From the NCBI RefSeq assembly GCF_030409525.1, contig NZ_JAUFQB010000002.1:50422-114421 (forward strand): a stretch of DNA of 64,000 nt. Reading direction: 5' to 3'. The stretch's first letter is position 1. Each line of letters starts with the position of its first letter. The notes beneath the pieces are model-generated. The model saw only the letters and a program-made list of their open reading frames with translations. It was not told the origin of the DNA and did no database searches. This stretch comes from Kaistella yonginensis. GTDB taxonomy: Bacteria; Bacteroidota; Bacteroidia; Flavobacteriales; Weeksellaceae. Both the position numbers and the translations under genes were made by a program. Of this stretch, positions 1 through 8,101 are shown one piece after another.

Positions 1-38
1 TGGGGTTTGAGACCGGAAATTTCGGGTTCGCAACCTAA
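1..38 (+). other. possible 3' end of an unidentified gene
   Basis: One forward frame is open from the left edge to a TAA at 36-38, and a bidirectional terminator follows at 79-118. That is what the tail of a plus-strand gene would look like. Only about 11 codons are inside the window, so no product can be named and coding is not certain. A second forward frame stays open but runs through the terminator, which makes it less likely. Confidence 0.2.
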
Positions 39-78
39 TGCTTCGGCTCATCAACAGAAATCCATGCTCCCCGTTCCT

Positions 79-118
79 AAAAAAAGCAGCCTGCGAAACC
101 GCAGACTGCTTTTTTTTT
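79..118. terminator. bidirectional intrinsic terminator
   Basis: An 11-bp stem with one mismatch (arms 85-95 and 100-110, loop AAAC) has an A-run on its left and a T-run on its right. It can therefore stop transcription in both directions: for something ending at the left edge and for the minus-strand gene at 131-622. Confidence 0.85.
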
Positions 119-130
119 AGAAAAACCCTT

Positions 131-622
131 TCATGGGTTGGGTTCGGTTGGGTTTCCACCGCTCGTTTTCCCGCTGCGCGCAAAGAATTGTTTCAGCTCT
201 GCCCGTTTCGTTTCGTAACCGGGTGATTGCGAACCTGCTTTGTAATTGGTATACGCATAATCATCCAGTGCGCTTTGGTAATTGTCGTAATCGTGCAAGA
301 TTTTGGTATTCTTGATGCGTTCTTGCAGTGCGCCCAAACGATTCTGAATACTTTCCATCAGCTCGCGGCTTTGGTAATCTTTTTCAAACTCTTCCCAATC
401 AAGATCGGGAACGGAGAGACCGGGGCTGGTTTTACGGTAATCCCGCACTTTGTTTACGAACAGTTTATTTTGCTCGTTGACGCTCCCATAGGATTGGCGC
501 TCTTCGGGCGTTAAAGTTACGGTAAGCATTGCAAGCGCATTTTCTAAATCTGTAAGTGAATCATGAATTTGCGTAATCTGAGCTTCGGTCAGATGGCTGT
601 TGTTGAGGTTGTTAATTGGCAT
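131..622 (-). CDS. conserved hypothetical protein, helical
   Basis: This 163-residue protein has no signal peptide or membrane segment. It looks largely alpha-helical and charged, with probable coiled-coil stretches around residues 10-45 and 85-120, and a Gly/Pro/Asn-rich tail. I do not recognise the family. The start is the ATG at 622, preceded by an A-rich stretch rather than a Shine-Dalgarno sequence, as is usual in this phylum. It is a single-gene unit: about 200 bp separate it from pyk, and the terminator at 79-118 lies just beyond its stop codon. The long continuous frame and ordinary codon use support real coding. Function unknown, probably cytoplasmic. Confidence 0.7.
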   Translation of the reverse strand: MPINNLNNSHLTEAQITQIHDSLTDLENALAMLTVTLTPEERQSYGSVNEQNKLFVNKVRDYRKTSPGLSVPDLDWEEFEKDYQSRELMESIQNRLGALQERIKNTKILHDYDNYQSALDDYAYTNYKAGSQSPGYETKRAELKQFFARSGKTSGGNPTEPNP

Positions 623-755
623 AACTTTTTATTTTTTTTATGGTTATTAAGACAAAAGTAGTAAGTTATTTGCTCATATTTTACCGTCAATTCACCCATT
701 TTTTTTTGGATTAATGGCAAATGATTCATCTATAAAGCAGGGTCATTATTCTCCC

Positions 756-788
756 AAAAAAAACTGCCGAAGAAAAACTCCGGCAGTA
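756..788 (-). terminator. intrinsic terminator of the acpP-pyk operon
   Basis: Read on the minus strand, arms at 778-787 and 763-772 form a 10-position stem with one mismatch around a TTTTT loop, followed by a run of about eight T. It lies 30-60 nt past the pyk stop codon and is a textbook Rho-independent terminator. Confidence 0.9.
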
Positions 789-819
789 GTATAGGGCAAG
801 TGCATCGCTTGATGATTCA

Positions 820-2265
820 CTAAATCGTCGTCAATCGTAAAGTATTCGTTTTGCCATCTTCGTACGCTGGGGTAGCGTTGAGGTTCAGTACAAAATCGCC
901 TTGCTGCACGTACCCGTGGGTATGCGCCAACATGTTCACTTGTATAATCGTTTCGTCGGTAGATTTTTGCATATCGTAATAAAACGCCCGAACGCCCCAT
1001 AATAAATTCAACATCGTGATTACGCGCTTGTTCGAGCTGAACACGATGATATTAGAATTTGGTCGGTGGGCAGCAATTTGAAAGGCCGTATACCCTGAAT
1101 AGGTTAAAGTAATAATTCCTTCTACATTGGTCGTTTTGGCAATTCTTACCGCTGCCAGGCAAATTCTTTTGGTAATAAAACGCTCATCGATACAGTCGAA
1201 ATCATGCTCGATGGGCGAGTTTTTTGTTCTGTAAAAATGGGATTGTTCTATATTTTTAATGATCTTAGACATGTTTTTTACCACGTCTACCGGGTAGCGC
1301 CCCACTGAAGTTTCCCCAGAAAGCATCACCGCATCGGCACCATCGAGCACAGAGTTGGCAACGTCGTTTACTTCGGCTCTGGTGGGTGTTAAGCTGGTAA
1401 TCATTGTTTCCATCATTTGGGTGGCAATAATTACGGGTTTTGAATATTTACGGGCTTTTTCTACCAGGTTTTTTTGGATGGCAGGAACTTCTTCCATAGG
1501 AACTTCGACCCCCAAATCGCCACGTGCAACCATTAACCCATCACATTCCATCAGGATTTCGTCAATATTTTTGACTCCTTCTGGTTTTTCAATTTTTGCA
1601 ATGATTGGTGTTTTCTGCTTGTTGGTCGGATGGTTTTTAATGATTTCTTTCAAATCAATAATATCCTGTGCATGGCGTACGAATGATAGTGCAATCCAAT
1701 CCAACTCCAGATCTAAAATAAAATTGGCATCCTCGATATCCTTCTCTGTTAAAGCCGGTAATGACACATTCGTATTGGGAAGATTCACTCCCTTCTTGGA
1801 ACTTAACGGTCCACCTTGAATGGTTTTCGCTTTTACGGTATCAATGTTATTGGTTTCGGTAACTTCTAAGACTAATTTTCCATCATCGATCAAAATTCTT
1901 TCGCCAACTTTTACATCTTGCGGGAATTTCTGGTAGGTCATATACACCTTGGTAGAATCTCCTTCTATTTTTTCATTAGTAAAGGTGAGGATGTCTCCCG
2001 GATTCAAATAAGATCCTTCTTTCACCACGCCTACCCGAAGTTTCGGACCTTGTAAATCTCCTAAGATTCCTACAGATTGCCCCAATTCTTGGTTTATTTC
2101 CCTAATCGTCTCTACATTTTTTCGTACGATATCGTAATCTGCATGCGAAAAATTTATTCTGAAAACATCAACTCCAGCTTGTACCAGTTGCATCATGGTT
2201 TCTTTGTCAGAAGATGCAGGTCCAAGGGTTGCGATTATTTTTGTCTTTTTTAAATATTTATTCAT
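820..2265 (-). CDS. pyk: pyruvate kinase
   Basis: Pyruvate kinase transfers phosphate from phosphoenolpyruvate to ADP, the last step of glycolysis, in the cytoplasm. At 481 residues it has normal family length. The N-terminal barrel strand KTKIIATLGPAS, the RINFSH segment, the active-site region IIAKIEKPEGVKNIDEI, the MVARGDLGVE motif and the ATQMMETM segment are all present, followed by the C-terminal regulatory domain. It is the last gene of the acpP-fabF-rnc-IPExxxVDY-pyk operon; its start overlaps the upstream gene by 8 bp, which points to translational coupling. A strong terminator follows. Confidence 0.97.
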   Translation of the reverse strand: MNKYLKKTKIIATLGPASSDKETMMQLVQAGVDVFRINFSHADYDIVRKNVETIREINQELGQSVGILGDLQGPKLRVGVVKEGSYLNPGDILTFTNEKIEGDSTKVYMTYQKFPQDVKVGERILIDDGKLVLEVTETNNIDTVKAKTIQGGPLSSKKGVNLPNTNVSLPALTEKDIEDANFILDLELDWIALSFVRHAQDIIDLKEIIKNHPTNKQKTPIIAKIEKPEGVKNIDEILMECDGLMVARGDLGVEVPMEEVPAIQKNLVEKARKYSKPVIIATQMMETMITSLTPTRAEVNDVANSVLDGADAVMLSGETSVGRYPVDVVKNMSKIIKNIEQSHFYRTKNSPIEHDFDCIDERFITKRICLAAVRIAKTTNVEGIITLTYSGYTAFQIAAHRPNSNIIVFSSNKRVITMLNLLWGVRAFYYDMQKSTDETIIQVNMLAHTHGYVQQGDFVLNLNATPAYEDGKTNTLRLTTI

Positions 2266-2728
2266 AATATTGAATTAATTGATAAAGCTCCTCGTTCGGG
2301 CTTAAAGGAAAATCCTGTATTTGAAACATTAGATTTTCAGGGAGCAAAATTACTGAAAAATCGCCAAATGGTTCTGATGTTTTAATAAGGTAATCAACAT
2401 CGGGTGAATTTCCGAGTAAATACTTCGTATCTTCTTCTGTATTAAACAGTTCCGTTATTTTCTTTTTTTGAATGCTGTGATGGGATCGGTTGGCAATGAT
2501 GTGAATACAAATTTTGGAGTCGTGATGAAAAGCTTCAAATCGGGCGAAATGGTAGTCAAAATAAACCCCTTGGAAAATTAAATCTGAAATTCTCTTAAAC
2601 TTGAAATCGTTCAATTCATTGATATGGTAAAAGAGTTCGTAGTCTGCAACTTCTTTAACCAGACGAACCAATCCTAAAGTAATGGTATCATCTTCATCAA
2701 TCTCGAGGGTGAACTTTTGGGTTTTCAA
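2258..2728 (-). CDS. IPExxxVDY family protein
   Basis: This 156-residue protein belongs to the small Bacteroidota family named after an IPExxxVDY motif. Here the motif region reads GNSPDVDYLIK, so the VDY is kept but the IPE part has diverged. It has no signal peptide or membrane helix and should be cytoplasmic. Function is unknown. The family is commonly seen between rnc and pyk, and that holds here: it overlaps rnc by 32 bp and pyk by 8 bp, so the three are almost certainly co-translated. Family assignment rests on the partial motif plus position; the operon placement is certain. Confidence 0.8.
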   Translation of the reverse strand: MKTQKFTLEIDEDDTITLGLVRLVKEVADYELFYHINELNDFKFKRISDLIFQGVYFDYHFARFEAFHHDSKICIHIIANRSHHSIQKKKITELFNTEEDTKYLLGNSPDVDYLIKTSEPFGDFSVILLPENLMFQIQDFPLSPNEELYQLIQYYE

Positions 2729-3467
2729 GAATACTTTGTTTTTTGTTTAACATATAAAAAGCCCTTTGCGCAGCTTTTTCCTCGGCTTTTTTCTTTGATG
2801 TTTCGGTAGCATTAGAAATTTTTTCGTCATCAAGCCATACATAGGTTCTAAAAACCAAATGTTTATTTGGCTGTGTTTCTTCTAAAGTCTCGTATTTAAT
2901 GACTACTTTTTTCTTTTGGCTCCATTCTAGCAAAAGACCTTTATAACTTACGATTTTATGTTCAAGTTTATTAATTTCTGAGGGCGTTAATAATCTTTCT
3001 AAGATAATTTTTCTACAGATGTCATATCCTTGATCCAAATAAATTGCGCCAACAAGTGCTTCAAAAAGATTTCCGGTAAGATTTTCACTGAGCGCAGTCT
3101 TCGATTCATTCTGTAGAAAACGAGTCAATGTAAGTTCTGTACCTAATTTATTAAGATTTTTTCTATTGACGATTTTCGACTTCATTTGGGTGAGGTATCC
3201 TTCATTAGCTCCCGGATAAATTTCAAAAAGATGGCACGAAATAATGGTTCCCAATACCGAATCACCTAAAAACTCTAGTCGTTCATAGTTTTTGGTTTGC
3301 GTCTTTTTATTTGATGTTTTTAAAGAAAATGCTTCGCGGTAAAGATTAATATCTAAAACTGAACAACCGGTAATTTTGGTTATTTCATTGCTTAAATAAT
3401 AGTCTTTCTCCGATAGATTTTTTTTTCTTTTGGCTAGGAATTTAGAAATGTATTTCTTTAACTCCAT
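2697..3467 (-). CDS. rnc: ribonuclease III
   Basis: RNase III cuts double-stranded RNA in rRNA and mRNA maturation. The catalytic signature NYERLEFLGDSVLG is present, followed by the second metal-binding region NLFEALVGAIYLDQG. A C-terminal double-stranded-RNA-binding domain follows, ending in the typical KKKAEEKAAQRAF helix. I chose the ATG at 3467 (256 residues, MELKKYISKF...), which starts 13 bp after the fabF stop codon and matches the family N-terminus. The in-frame ATG at 3503 would add 12 poorly conserved residues and overlap fabF by 23 bp. The C-terminus overlaps the next gene by 32 bp. Confidence 0.95.
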   Translation of the reverse strand: MELKKYISKFLAKRKKNLSEKDYYLSNEITKITGCSVLDINLYREAFSLKTSNKKTQTKNYERLEFLGDSVLGTIISCHLFEIYPGANEGYLTQMKSKIVNRKNLNKLGTELTLTRFLQNESKTALSENLTGNLFEALVGAIYLDQGYDICRKIILERLLTPSEINKLEHKIVSYKGLLLEWSQKKKVVIKYETLEETQPNKHLVFRTYVWLDDEKISNATETSKKKAEEKAAQRAFYMLNKKQSILENPKVHPRD

Positions 3468-3480
3468 AGAATGTAGAGGC

Positions 3481-4725
3481 TTAAAATTTGGTAAAGAGTA
3501 CACAAGCGTTGTGACCGCCGAACCCGAAAGTATTACTCATCGCAACCTTCACTTCTTTTTTTACGGCATGATTAAAGGTGAAATTTAATCTGCTGTCAAT
3601 TCTTTCATCATCTGTAAAATGATTGATGGTAGGAGGAACGATATTATGAATAATCGTGTGTATTGCAGCTATTGCTTCAATAACTCCGGCTGCACCCAAT
3701 AAATGGCCTGTCATCGATTTGGTTGAGTTGATCTGAATGTCGAAAGCGTGCTCTCCTAATAGCTTAGAAATTGCGTTCGATTCTGCAATATCTCCCAATG
3801 GAGTAGAGGTGCCATGCATATTGATGTGGTCTACATCATTGGCAGAAAGTCCTGCATCTTCTAAACAGTTTTTCATGACAAGATAAGCGCCCAAACCTTC
3901 AGGGTGGGGTGCCGTCATGTGATAGGCATCAGCACTCATTCCACCGCCTTTTAGTTCAGCATAAATTGTAGCGCCTCTTTTTACTGCATGTTCATATTCT
4001 TCCAAAATAATGGTTCCTGCTCCTTCGCCTAAGACAAAACCATCTCGGTCTTTATCAAAAGGTCTTGATGCTGTTGTGGGATCATCATTTCTGGTTGAAA
4101 GTGCCATCATTGCATTAAATCCACCTACGCCACTTGCAGTTACTGCTGCCTCCGATCCGCCGCATACGATCACATCTGCTTTTCCTAATTGGATGAGCAT
4201 TTTTGCGTCGATAATTGCATTTGCAGAAGAAGCACAGGCTGAGACCGTAGTGTAGTTGGGACCATGAAATCCATATTCTATTGAAATTTGTCCCCCAGTA
4301 ATATCGGCAATCATCTTTGGAATAAAGAAGGGATTAAATCGGGGAATTTCTGTATTTGCCCAACCCAAAACTTCTTTTTCAAAAGTTTCTAAACCGCCAA
4401 TTCCGGAACCCCAAATTACGCCGACACGGTTTTTGTCTACGTTGGCCTCCATAATTCCAGAGTGTGTTACGGCTTCTCTTGCTGCAACTACACCTAGCTG
4501 GGTATTTCTATCCATTTTTTTGGCTTCTTTCTTATCGAAATGTTCCAAAGGATCGAAATTTTTAACTTCGCAGGCAAATTTGGTTTTGAAATTTGTGGCA
4601 TCAAAAAGAGTAATAGGAGCGGCTCCGCTCTCACCTTTCACAAGGCTTTCCCAGAAATCTTTGGCGTTTTTCCCAACAGGTGTAATCGCGCCGAAACCAG
4701 TTACAACTACTCTTTTTAATTCCAT
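3481..4725 (-). CDS. fabF: beta-ketoacyl-ACP synthase II
   Basis: This enzyme condenses malonyl-ACP with a growing acyl-ACP in type II fatty-acid synthesis. At 414 residues it has family length. The catalytic triad is visible: Cys164 in the VSACASS nucleophile elbow, His304 in NMHGTSTPLGD and His341 in MTGHLLGAAG. It follows acpP directly (25 bp), the usual bacterial pairing of carrier protein and condensing enzyme, and precedes rnc. Expression is probably from the promoter upstream of acpP, as no separate promoter is evident in the short spacer. Confidence 0.97.
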   Translation of the reverse strand: MELKRVVVTGFGAITPVGKNAKDFWESLVKGESGAAPITLFDATNFKTKFACEVKNFDPLEHFDKKEAKKMDRNTQLGVVAAREAVTHSGIMEANVDKNRVGVIWGSGIGGLETFEKEVLGWANTEIPRFNPFFIPKMIADITGGQISIEYGFHGPNYTTVSACASSANAIIDAKMLIQLGKADVIVCGGSEAAVTASGVGGFNAMMALSTRNDDPTTASRPFDKDRDGFVLGEGAGTIILEEYEHAVKRGATIYAELKGGGMSADAYHMTAPHPEGLGAYLVMKNCLEDAGLSANDVDHINMHGTSTPLGDIAESNAISKLLGEHAFDIQINSTKSMTGHLLGAAGVIEAIAAIHTIIHNIVPPTINHFTDDERIDSRLNFTFNHAVKKEVKVAMSNTFGFGGHNACVLFTKF

Positions 4726-4750
4726 AAATTTTTTCTTTGTTGATAGAATA

Positions 4751-4990
4751 TTATTTGTTCACTACTTCTTCAATGTAAGCAATAGCGTGTCCTACCGTAG
4801 TAATTTTTTCTGCTTGATCATCAGGAATCTGAATATTAAATTCTTTTTCGAATTCCATGATTAATTCTACAGTATCCAAAGAATCAGCTCCTAAATCGTT
4901 AGTGAAGCTAGCTTCTGGAGTTACTTCTGTTTCTTCAACGTCGAGTTTATCAGCGATAATGGCTTTTACTCTTGATGCAATGTCTGACAT
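4751..4990 (-). CDS. acpP: acyl carrier protein
   Basis: ACP carries acyl chains on a 4'-phosphopantetheine arm during fatty-acid synthesis. The 79-residue acidic, four-helix protein has the attachment motif [10 protein letters not shown] with Ser37 as the modified residue. It is the first gene of the operon with fabF, rnc, the IPExxxVDY gene and pyk. A TANNTTTG-type -7 box lies about 33 nt upstream of its ATG, so the whole operon probably starts here. Confidence 0.98.
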   Translation of the reverse strand: MSDIASRVKAIIADKLDVEETEVTPEASFTNDLGADSLDTVELIMEFEKEFNIQIPDDQAEKITTVGHAIAYIEEVVNK

Positions 4991-5022
4991 AGTAAATTAT
5001 TTTAGTTAATTGTTAGTTGCTG

Positions 5023-5030
5023 CAAAGATA
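5023..5030 (-). promoter_or_regulatory. -7 promoter box upstream of acpP
   Basis: The minus strand reads TATCTTTG, an exact match to the Bacteroidota -7 consensus TANNTTTG, 33 nt before the acpP start. No clear -33 TTG is found at the expected distance, so the call rests on the -7 box and position. The rest of the spacer 4991-5314 is AT-rich and I see nothing else in it. Confidence 0.55.
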
Positions 5031-5314
5031 TAAAATTCTTTAACATTTGAACTTTTTTTACCAAAATTTAAATAATTGGTGAATTGGTGTTTAATGATGC
5101 TTGAATTTCCCTCACATTATTTTTAATGCGGCTAATGTAATGTTATTATCACACAATGCCGGCTTTTTTGAGTGATTGTTTTGTGGTAGAAAGGCAGTTA
5201 CTACTTTAGATATGTAATTTTTTCACTGTGAAAATTGTAGAAGAATACAAAGTATTTTGATTTGTTTTTCATGTTAAATGCGGATTAATCTTTATGAAAT
5301 GATCCTGATGCTAA

Positions 5315-6235
5315 TTAATTTTTGAGCATCAACCATTCATTAATCAAAGAAGCAGCTAGTCTGGCGGTAATTTCATTCGGGTCGTATGCGGGATTTACTT
5401 CAGCAACATCCATTGCGAGAAGCTTCTCCGAGTTCATCAGTTTTTTTAAGACATGCATAAAAGCAGCATCTGCAAAAATCCCATTATAAGCCAAGGCAGA
5501 AACTCCTGGAGCAATCGAAACATTGAAAACATCCATGCAAATCGTGAGGTAAATTAGATCTGCTTCTTCTATAAATGCATCGATTTTCGTATAAATAGTC
5601 GGAAGGTTTTCAAAGAATATTTCCTCAGCTAAAATATATTTCATTCCGTATTGATGTGCAGTATCAAAAAGTTTAAGCGTATTTGAATTTCTTTGAATTC
5701 CGATATGCAAAGAATGAATATCGCCTTCCTGCGTAATTTGCCAAAATCCTGTTCCAGAACTTGCGCCAATTTCCGGGTCGATTTCTCGATTATCGAAATG
5801 CGCATCAATATTAATAATACCGATTTTTTTAGTCGGAAATGTGTTTTTAATTCCAGAATAATGACCGAACATTACTTCGTGACCGCCTCCGAAAACGATT
5901 GATTTTCCGCCTTTTTCTAAAGTTTTTTGAACTTTTTCAGCGAGTTCGTTTTGAGATTTTTCCAGATTTCCATCTTCACAAGAAACATTTCCAAAATCTT
6001 TTAATTTAAATTGAGGATTGATCACCGGAAAATTAGAAATATTTTTCCGAATAAGATCTGGAGCATCTTTCGCACCGATTCTTCCTTTGTTTCTTTTCAC
6101 GCCTTCATCAACCCCAAAACCATGTAACACGAAATCGTTCGTTGAAATGTTGTCATAATTTTCCTCCAAAGAAACTCTTTGAAAAATTCTATGATAGAGT
6201 GGTTCATCACCATCGAAACGTCCTGTCCAAATCAT
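5315..6235 (-). CDS. hutG: formimidoylglutamase-like ureohydrolase (HutG family)
   Basis: This is an arginase/agmatinase-fold enzyme of 306 residues that probably hydrolyses N-formimidoyl-glutamate in histidine breakdown. Metal-binding motifs are in order: His119 in FGGGHEVMFGHY, Asp144/His146/Asp148 in NIDAHFDNR, the SGTGFWQ segment, Asp235 in CMDVFNVSIAPGVSA, and DVAEVNP near the end. The CMDVF form fits HutG-type members better than arginase (usually DVD). No other histidine-utilisation gene (hutH, hutU, hutI) is nearby, so the substrate is inferred from family alone. It starts 3 bp after the 196-residue gene and closes the paaE-paaA operon. Confidence 0.8.
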   Translation of the reverse strand: MIWTGRFDGDEPLYHRIFQRVSLEENYDNISTNDFVLHGFGVDEGVKRNKGRIGAKDAPDLIRKNISNFPVINPQFKLKDFGNVSCEDGNLEKSQNELAEKVQKTLEKGGKSIVFGGGHEVMFGHYSGIKNTFPTKKIGIINIDAHFDNREIDPEIGASSGTGFWQITQEGDIHSLHIGIQRNSNTLKLFDTAHQYGMKYILAEEIFFENLPTIYTKIDAFIEEADLIYLTICMDVFNVSIAPGVSALAYNGIFADAAFMHVLKKLMNSEKLLAMDVAEVNPAYDPNEITARLAASLINEWLMLKN

Positions 6236-6238
6236 TCT

Positions 6239-6829
6239 TTAGAATTTTATTTTAAATTGGGTTTCTATGTAATTTAAGATTTCAACAAAACTTTTCAGTT
6301 CATCAATTTCTGGAAATTTTTCTAAATAGGATTTAGGATTAGAATACATGAAGTTATTTATGAAGTTTCCATTTTTGTATTTTACATCATAAACAGTTCC
6401 ATCCATTACCATAATTTTCGCAGTTAAAATGGCATTTTCCTTTATATCCTCATCAAAAATAATTTCGCTTTTTTCCTTTTTATATTGAAAGGACTTTTCA
6501 TCTGGTAAATATTGGATATTTCTGATTTGAAAATTCATGAAATCAGTTTCATCTGCTTTTAATTTAGTAATTCTTGGTTCAATTATTTTGAATTCATGAG
6601 CACCATACTCTGAAGGAAAGTTCCAACTTATTAATTCAGCATTCCACTTTTTATTTTGGAAATAAATTCTAAAAATTTCACCACCATTTAGAATTGAATA
6701 AATTTTATAAATTCTTATTTCTTTTTCATTTTGAATTTTTTCTGGAATTTTCGCACAAAAATCTGCTCCTTTTTGCGCATTACAAATCAAAGCGAATAAA
6801 ATAAAAAATATGTGTAATGAACTTCTCAC
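6239..6829 (-). CDS. hypothetical exported protein
   Basis: This 196-residue protein begins with a hydrophobic signal peptide (roughly residues 4-18, ending near CNAQ), so it is probably secreted to the periplasm. The rest is rich in Lys, Ile and aromatic residues in short beta-type stretches. I do not recognise a family. It lies 7 bp after paaA and 3 bp before the hutG-like gene, exactly where paaB would be expected in a typical phenylacetate operon. An exported protein is out of place in such an operon, which suggests it came in with a rearrangement. Confidence 0.65.
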   Translation of the reverse strand: MRSSLHIFFILFALICNAQKGADFCAKIPEKIQNEKEIRIYKIYSILNGGEIFRIYFQNKKWNAELISWNFPSEYGAHEFKIIEPRITKLKADETDFMNFQIRNIQYLPDEKSFQYKKEKSEIIFDEDIKENAILTAKIMVMDGTVYDVKYKNGNFINNFMYSNPKSYLEKFPEIDELKSFVEILNYIETQFKIKF

Positions 6830-6836
6830 TAAAGAA

Positions 6837-7778
6837 TTATTTCAATTCAAATTCTTTCTCTTTCCCCGCAAAAGCCATCGCCGCATCTTTTACCCAAGAA
6901 TGATCTTTCTGTGCTTTTCTTTTCGTTTCCAATCGTTTTTTATTACACGGTCCATTTCCTTTCAAAACTTCCATAAATTCATCCCATGGTAATTCTCCGA
7001 AATCGTAATGTTGCGTTTCTTCATTCCATTTCAAATTTTCATCGGGAATTTTTAAACCTAAAAACTCTGCTTGAGAAACGGTAACATCTACAAAACGCTG
7101 TCGCAAATCATCATTGCTTTCTCTTTTTACGCGATAGTTCATCGATTTTTGAGAGTTCGGAGAATCAGCATCATTCGGTCCAAACATCATCAAAGCAGGC
7201 CACCAAAAACGGTTCAACGCTTCTTGTGCTAGATCTTTTTGTTCTTTTGTTCCACGGCAAAGTGTCATCAGAATTTCATAACCTTGCCTTTGGTGAAAAG
7301 ATTCTTCTTTGCAAATTCTGACCATCGCGCGGGAATAGGGTCCGTAAGAATTTCCCATCAACATTACTTGATTCATAATTGCAGCACCATCAACCAGCCA
7401 ACCAATCGCACCAATATCTGCCCAAGAAAGTGCAGGATAATTGAAAATACTGGAATATTTTGCTTTTCCAGAAAGCATATCATTATAGGTGGAATCTCGA
7501 TCTGCACCGTTTTCACCGTTGTTCAAAGTTTCGGTTGCGGCGTACAAATATAATCCATGACCTGCTTCATCTTGAATTTTGGCTAAAAGTGCCATTTTTC
7601 GCCTTAAAGTTGGTGCTCGCGAAATCCAGTTGGCTTCTGGCAACATCCCCACAATTTCGGAGTGGGCGTGTTGTGAAATCTGGCGAACCAACAGTTTTCT
7701 GTAATCATCGGGCATTACATCTTTTGGTTCTACTTTATTTTCTGCTTGTACGTATTCTAAAAATTTTTCTTGATTCAT
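6837..7778 (-). CDS. paaA: 1,2-phenylacetyl-CoA epoxidase subunit PaaA
   Basis: PaaA is the catalytic di-iron subunit of the PaaABCE multicomponent monooxygenase, which epoxidises the ring of phenylacetyl-CoA. The 313-residue ferritin-like protein has iron-ligand regions at [14 protein letters not shown] (about residues 38-51) and [14 protein letters not shown] (about 66-79), with later ligands in [11 protein letters not shown]. In known systems PaaA needs PaaC as structural partner and PaaB as bridge. Neither is encoded in this window; paaE is upstream with a small unknown gene between. Function depends on paaBCD being present elsewhere. Confidence 0.95.
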   Translation of the reverse strand: MNQEKFLEYVQAENKVEPKDVMPDDYRKLLVRQISQHAHSEIVGMLPEANWISRAPTLRRKMALLAKIQDEAGHGLYLYAATETLNNGENGADRDSTYNDMLSGKAKYSSIFNYPALSWADIGAIGWLVDGAAIMNQVMLMGNSYGPYSRAMVRICKEESFHQRQGYEILMTLCRGTKEQKDLAQEALNRFWWPALMMFGPNDADSPNSQKSMNYRVKRESNDDLRQRFVDVTVSQAEFLGLKIPDENLKWNEETQHYDFGELPWDEFMEVLKGNGPCNKKRLETKRKAQKDHSWVKDAAMAFAGKEKEFELK

Positions 7779-7807
7779 GTTGATTGATTTATTGCTCGTG
7801 ATATGAG

Positions 7808-8074
7808 CTATTTTAGAGGAGTTGCCGCCATGGCATTTTCTTCTCTCAAATAAATTCCAATTTGACCTGTAGAAAATTCGCCTGCCACAAAAACTATTGT
7901 TTTTTCGGGAGTTCGAATTTCATATTCATTAAAGAAATAGATATTTCCTTCAAATGGACCTCTGACTTCGAGTTTACGTTCGGAGCAGTGCCAGTAATAA
8001 TTCCAGATATTTAATCCGTCGATTTTAAATTCTTTGTCAATTTCGATGAGTGACGTAAATTTATAAGTTGCCAT
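7808..8074 (-). CDS. small protein of unknown function between paaE and paaA
   Basis: This 88-residue protein sits 27 bp after paaE and 29 bp before paaA, so it is co-transcribed with them. It has no signal peptide, membrane helix or cysteine pair (one Cys only) and looks beta-rich, with [18 protein letters not shown] near the middle. It does not resemble PaaB, which has a different pattern and length (about 95 residues), nor the iron-sulfur protein PaaD. I do not recognise it. Its position suggests an accessory role in the epoxidase, but that is inference only. Confidence 0.65.
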   Translation of the reverse strand: MATYKFTSLIEIDKEFKIDGLNIWNYYWHCSERKLEVRGPFEGNIYFFNEYEIRTPEKTIVFVAGEFSTGQIGIYLREENAMAATPLK

Positions 8075-8101
8075 TTTCTGTTTTTTTTAATATTTCATCG
8101 A

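Noticed and set aside
227..514. 95-residue frame opposite the first hypothetical gene
   Set aside because: The minus-strand frame is longer, has a better protein pattern and ends at the terminator; the plus-strand frame has neither.
1355..1819. 154-residue frame opposite pyk
   Set aside because: It is antisense to a clear pyruvate kinase gene; a shadow frame.
5281..5320. inverted repeat TGATGCT/AGCATCA at the end of the hutG-like gene as a terminator
   Set aside because: There is no T-run after it on the minus strand and the loop is long; too weak to call.
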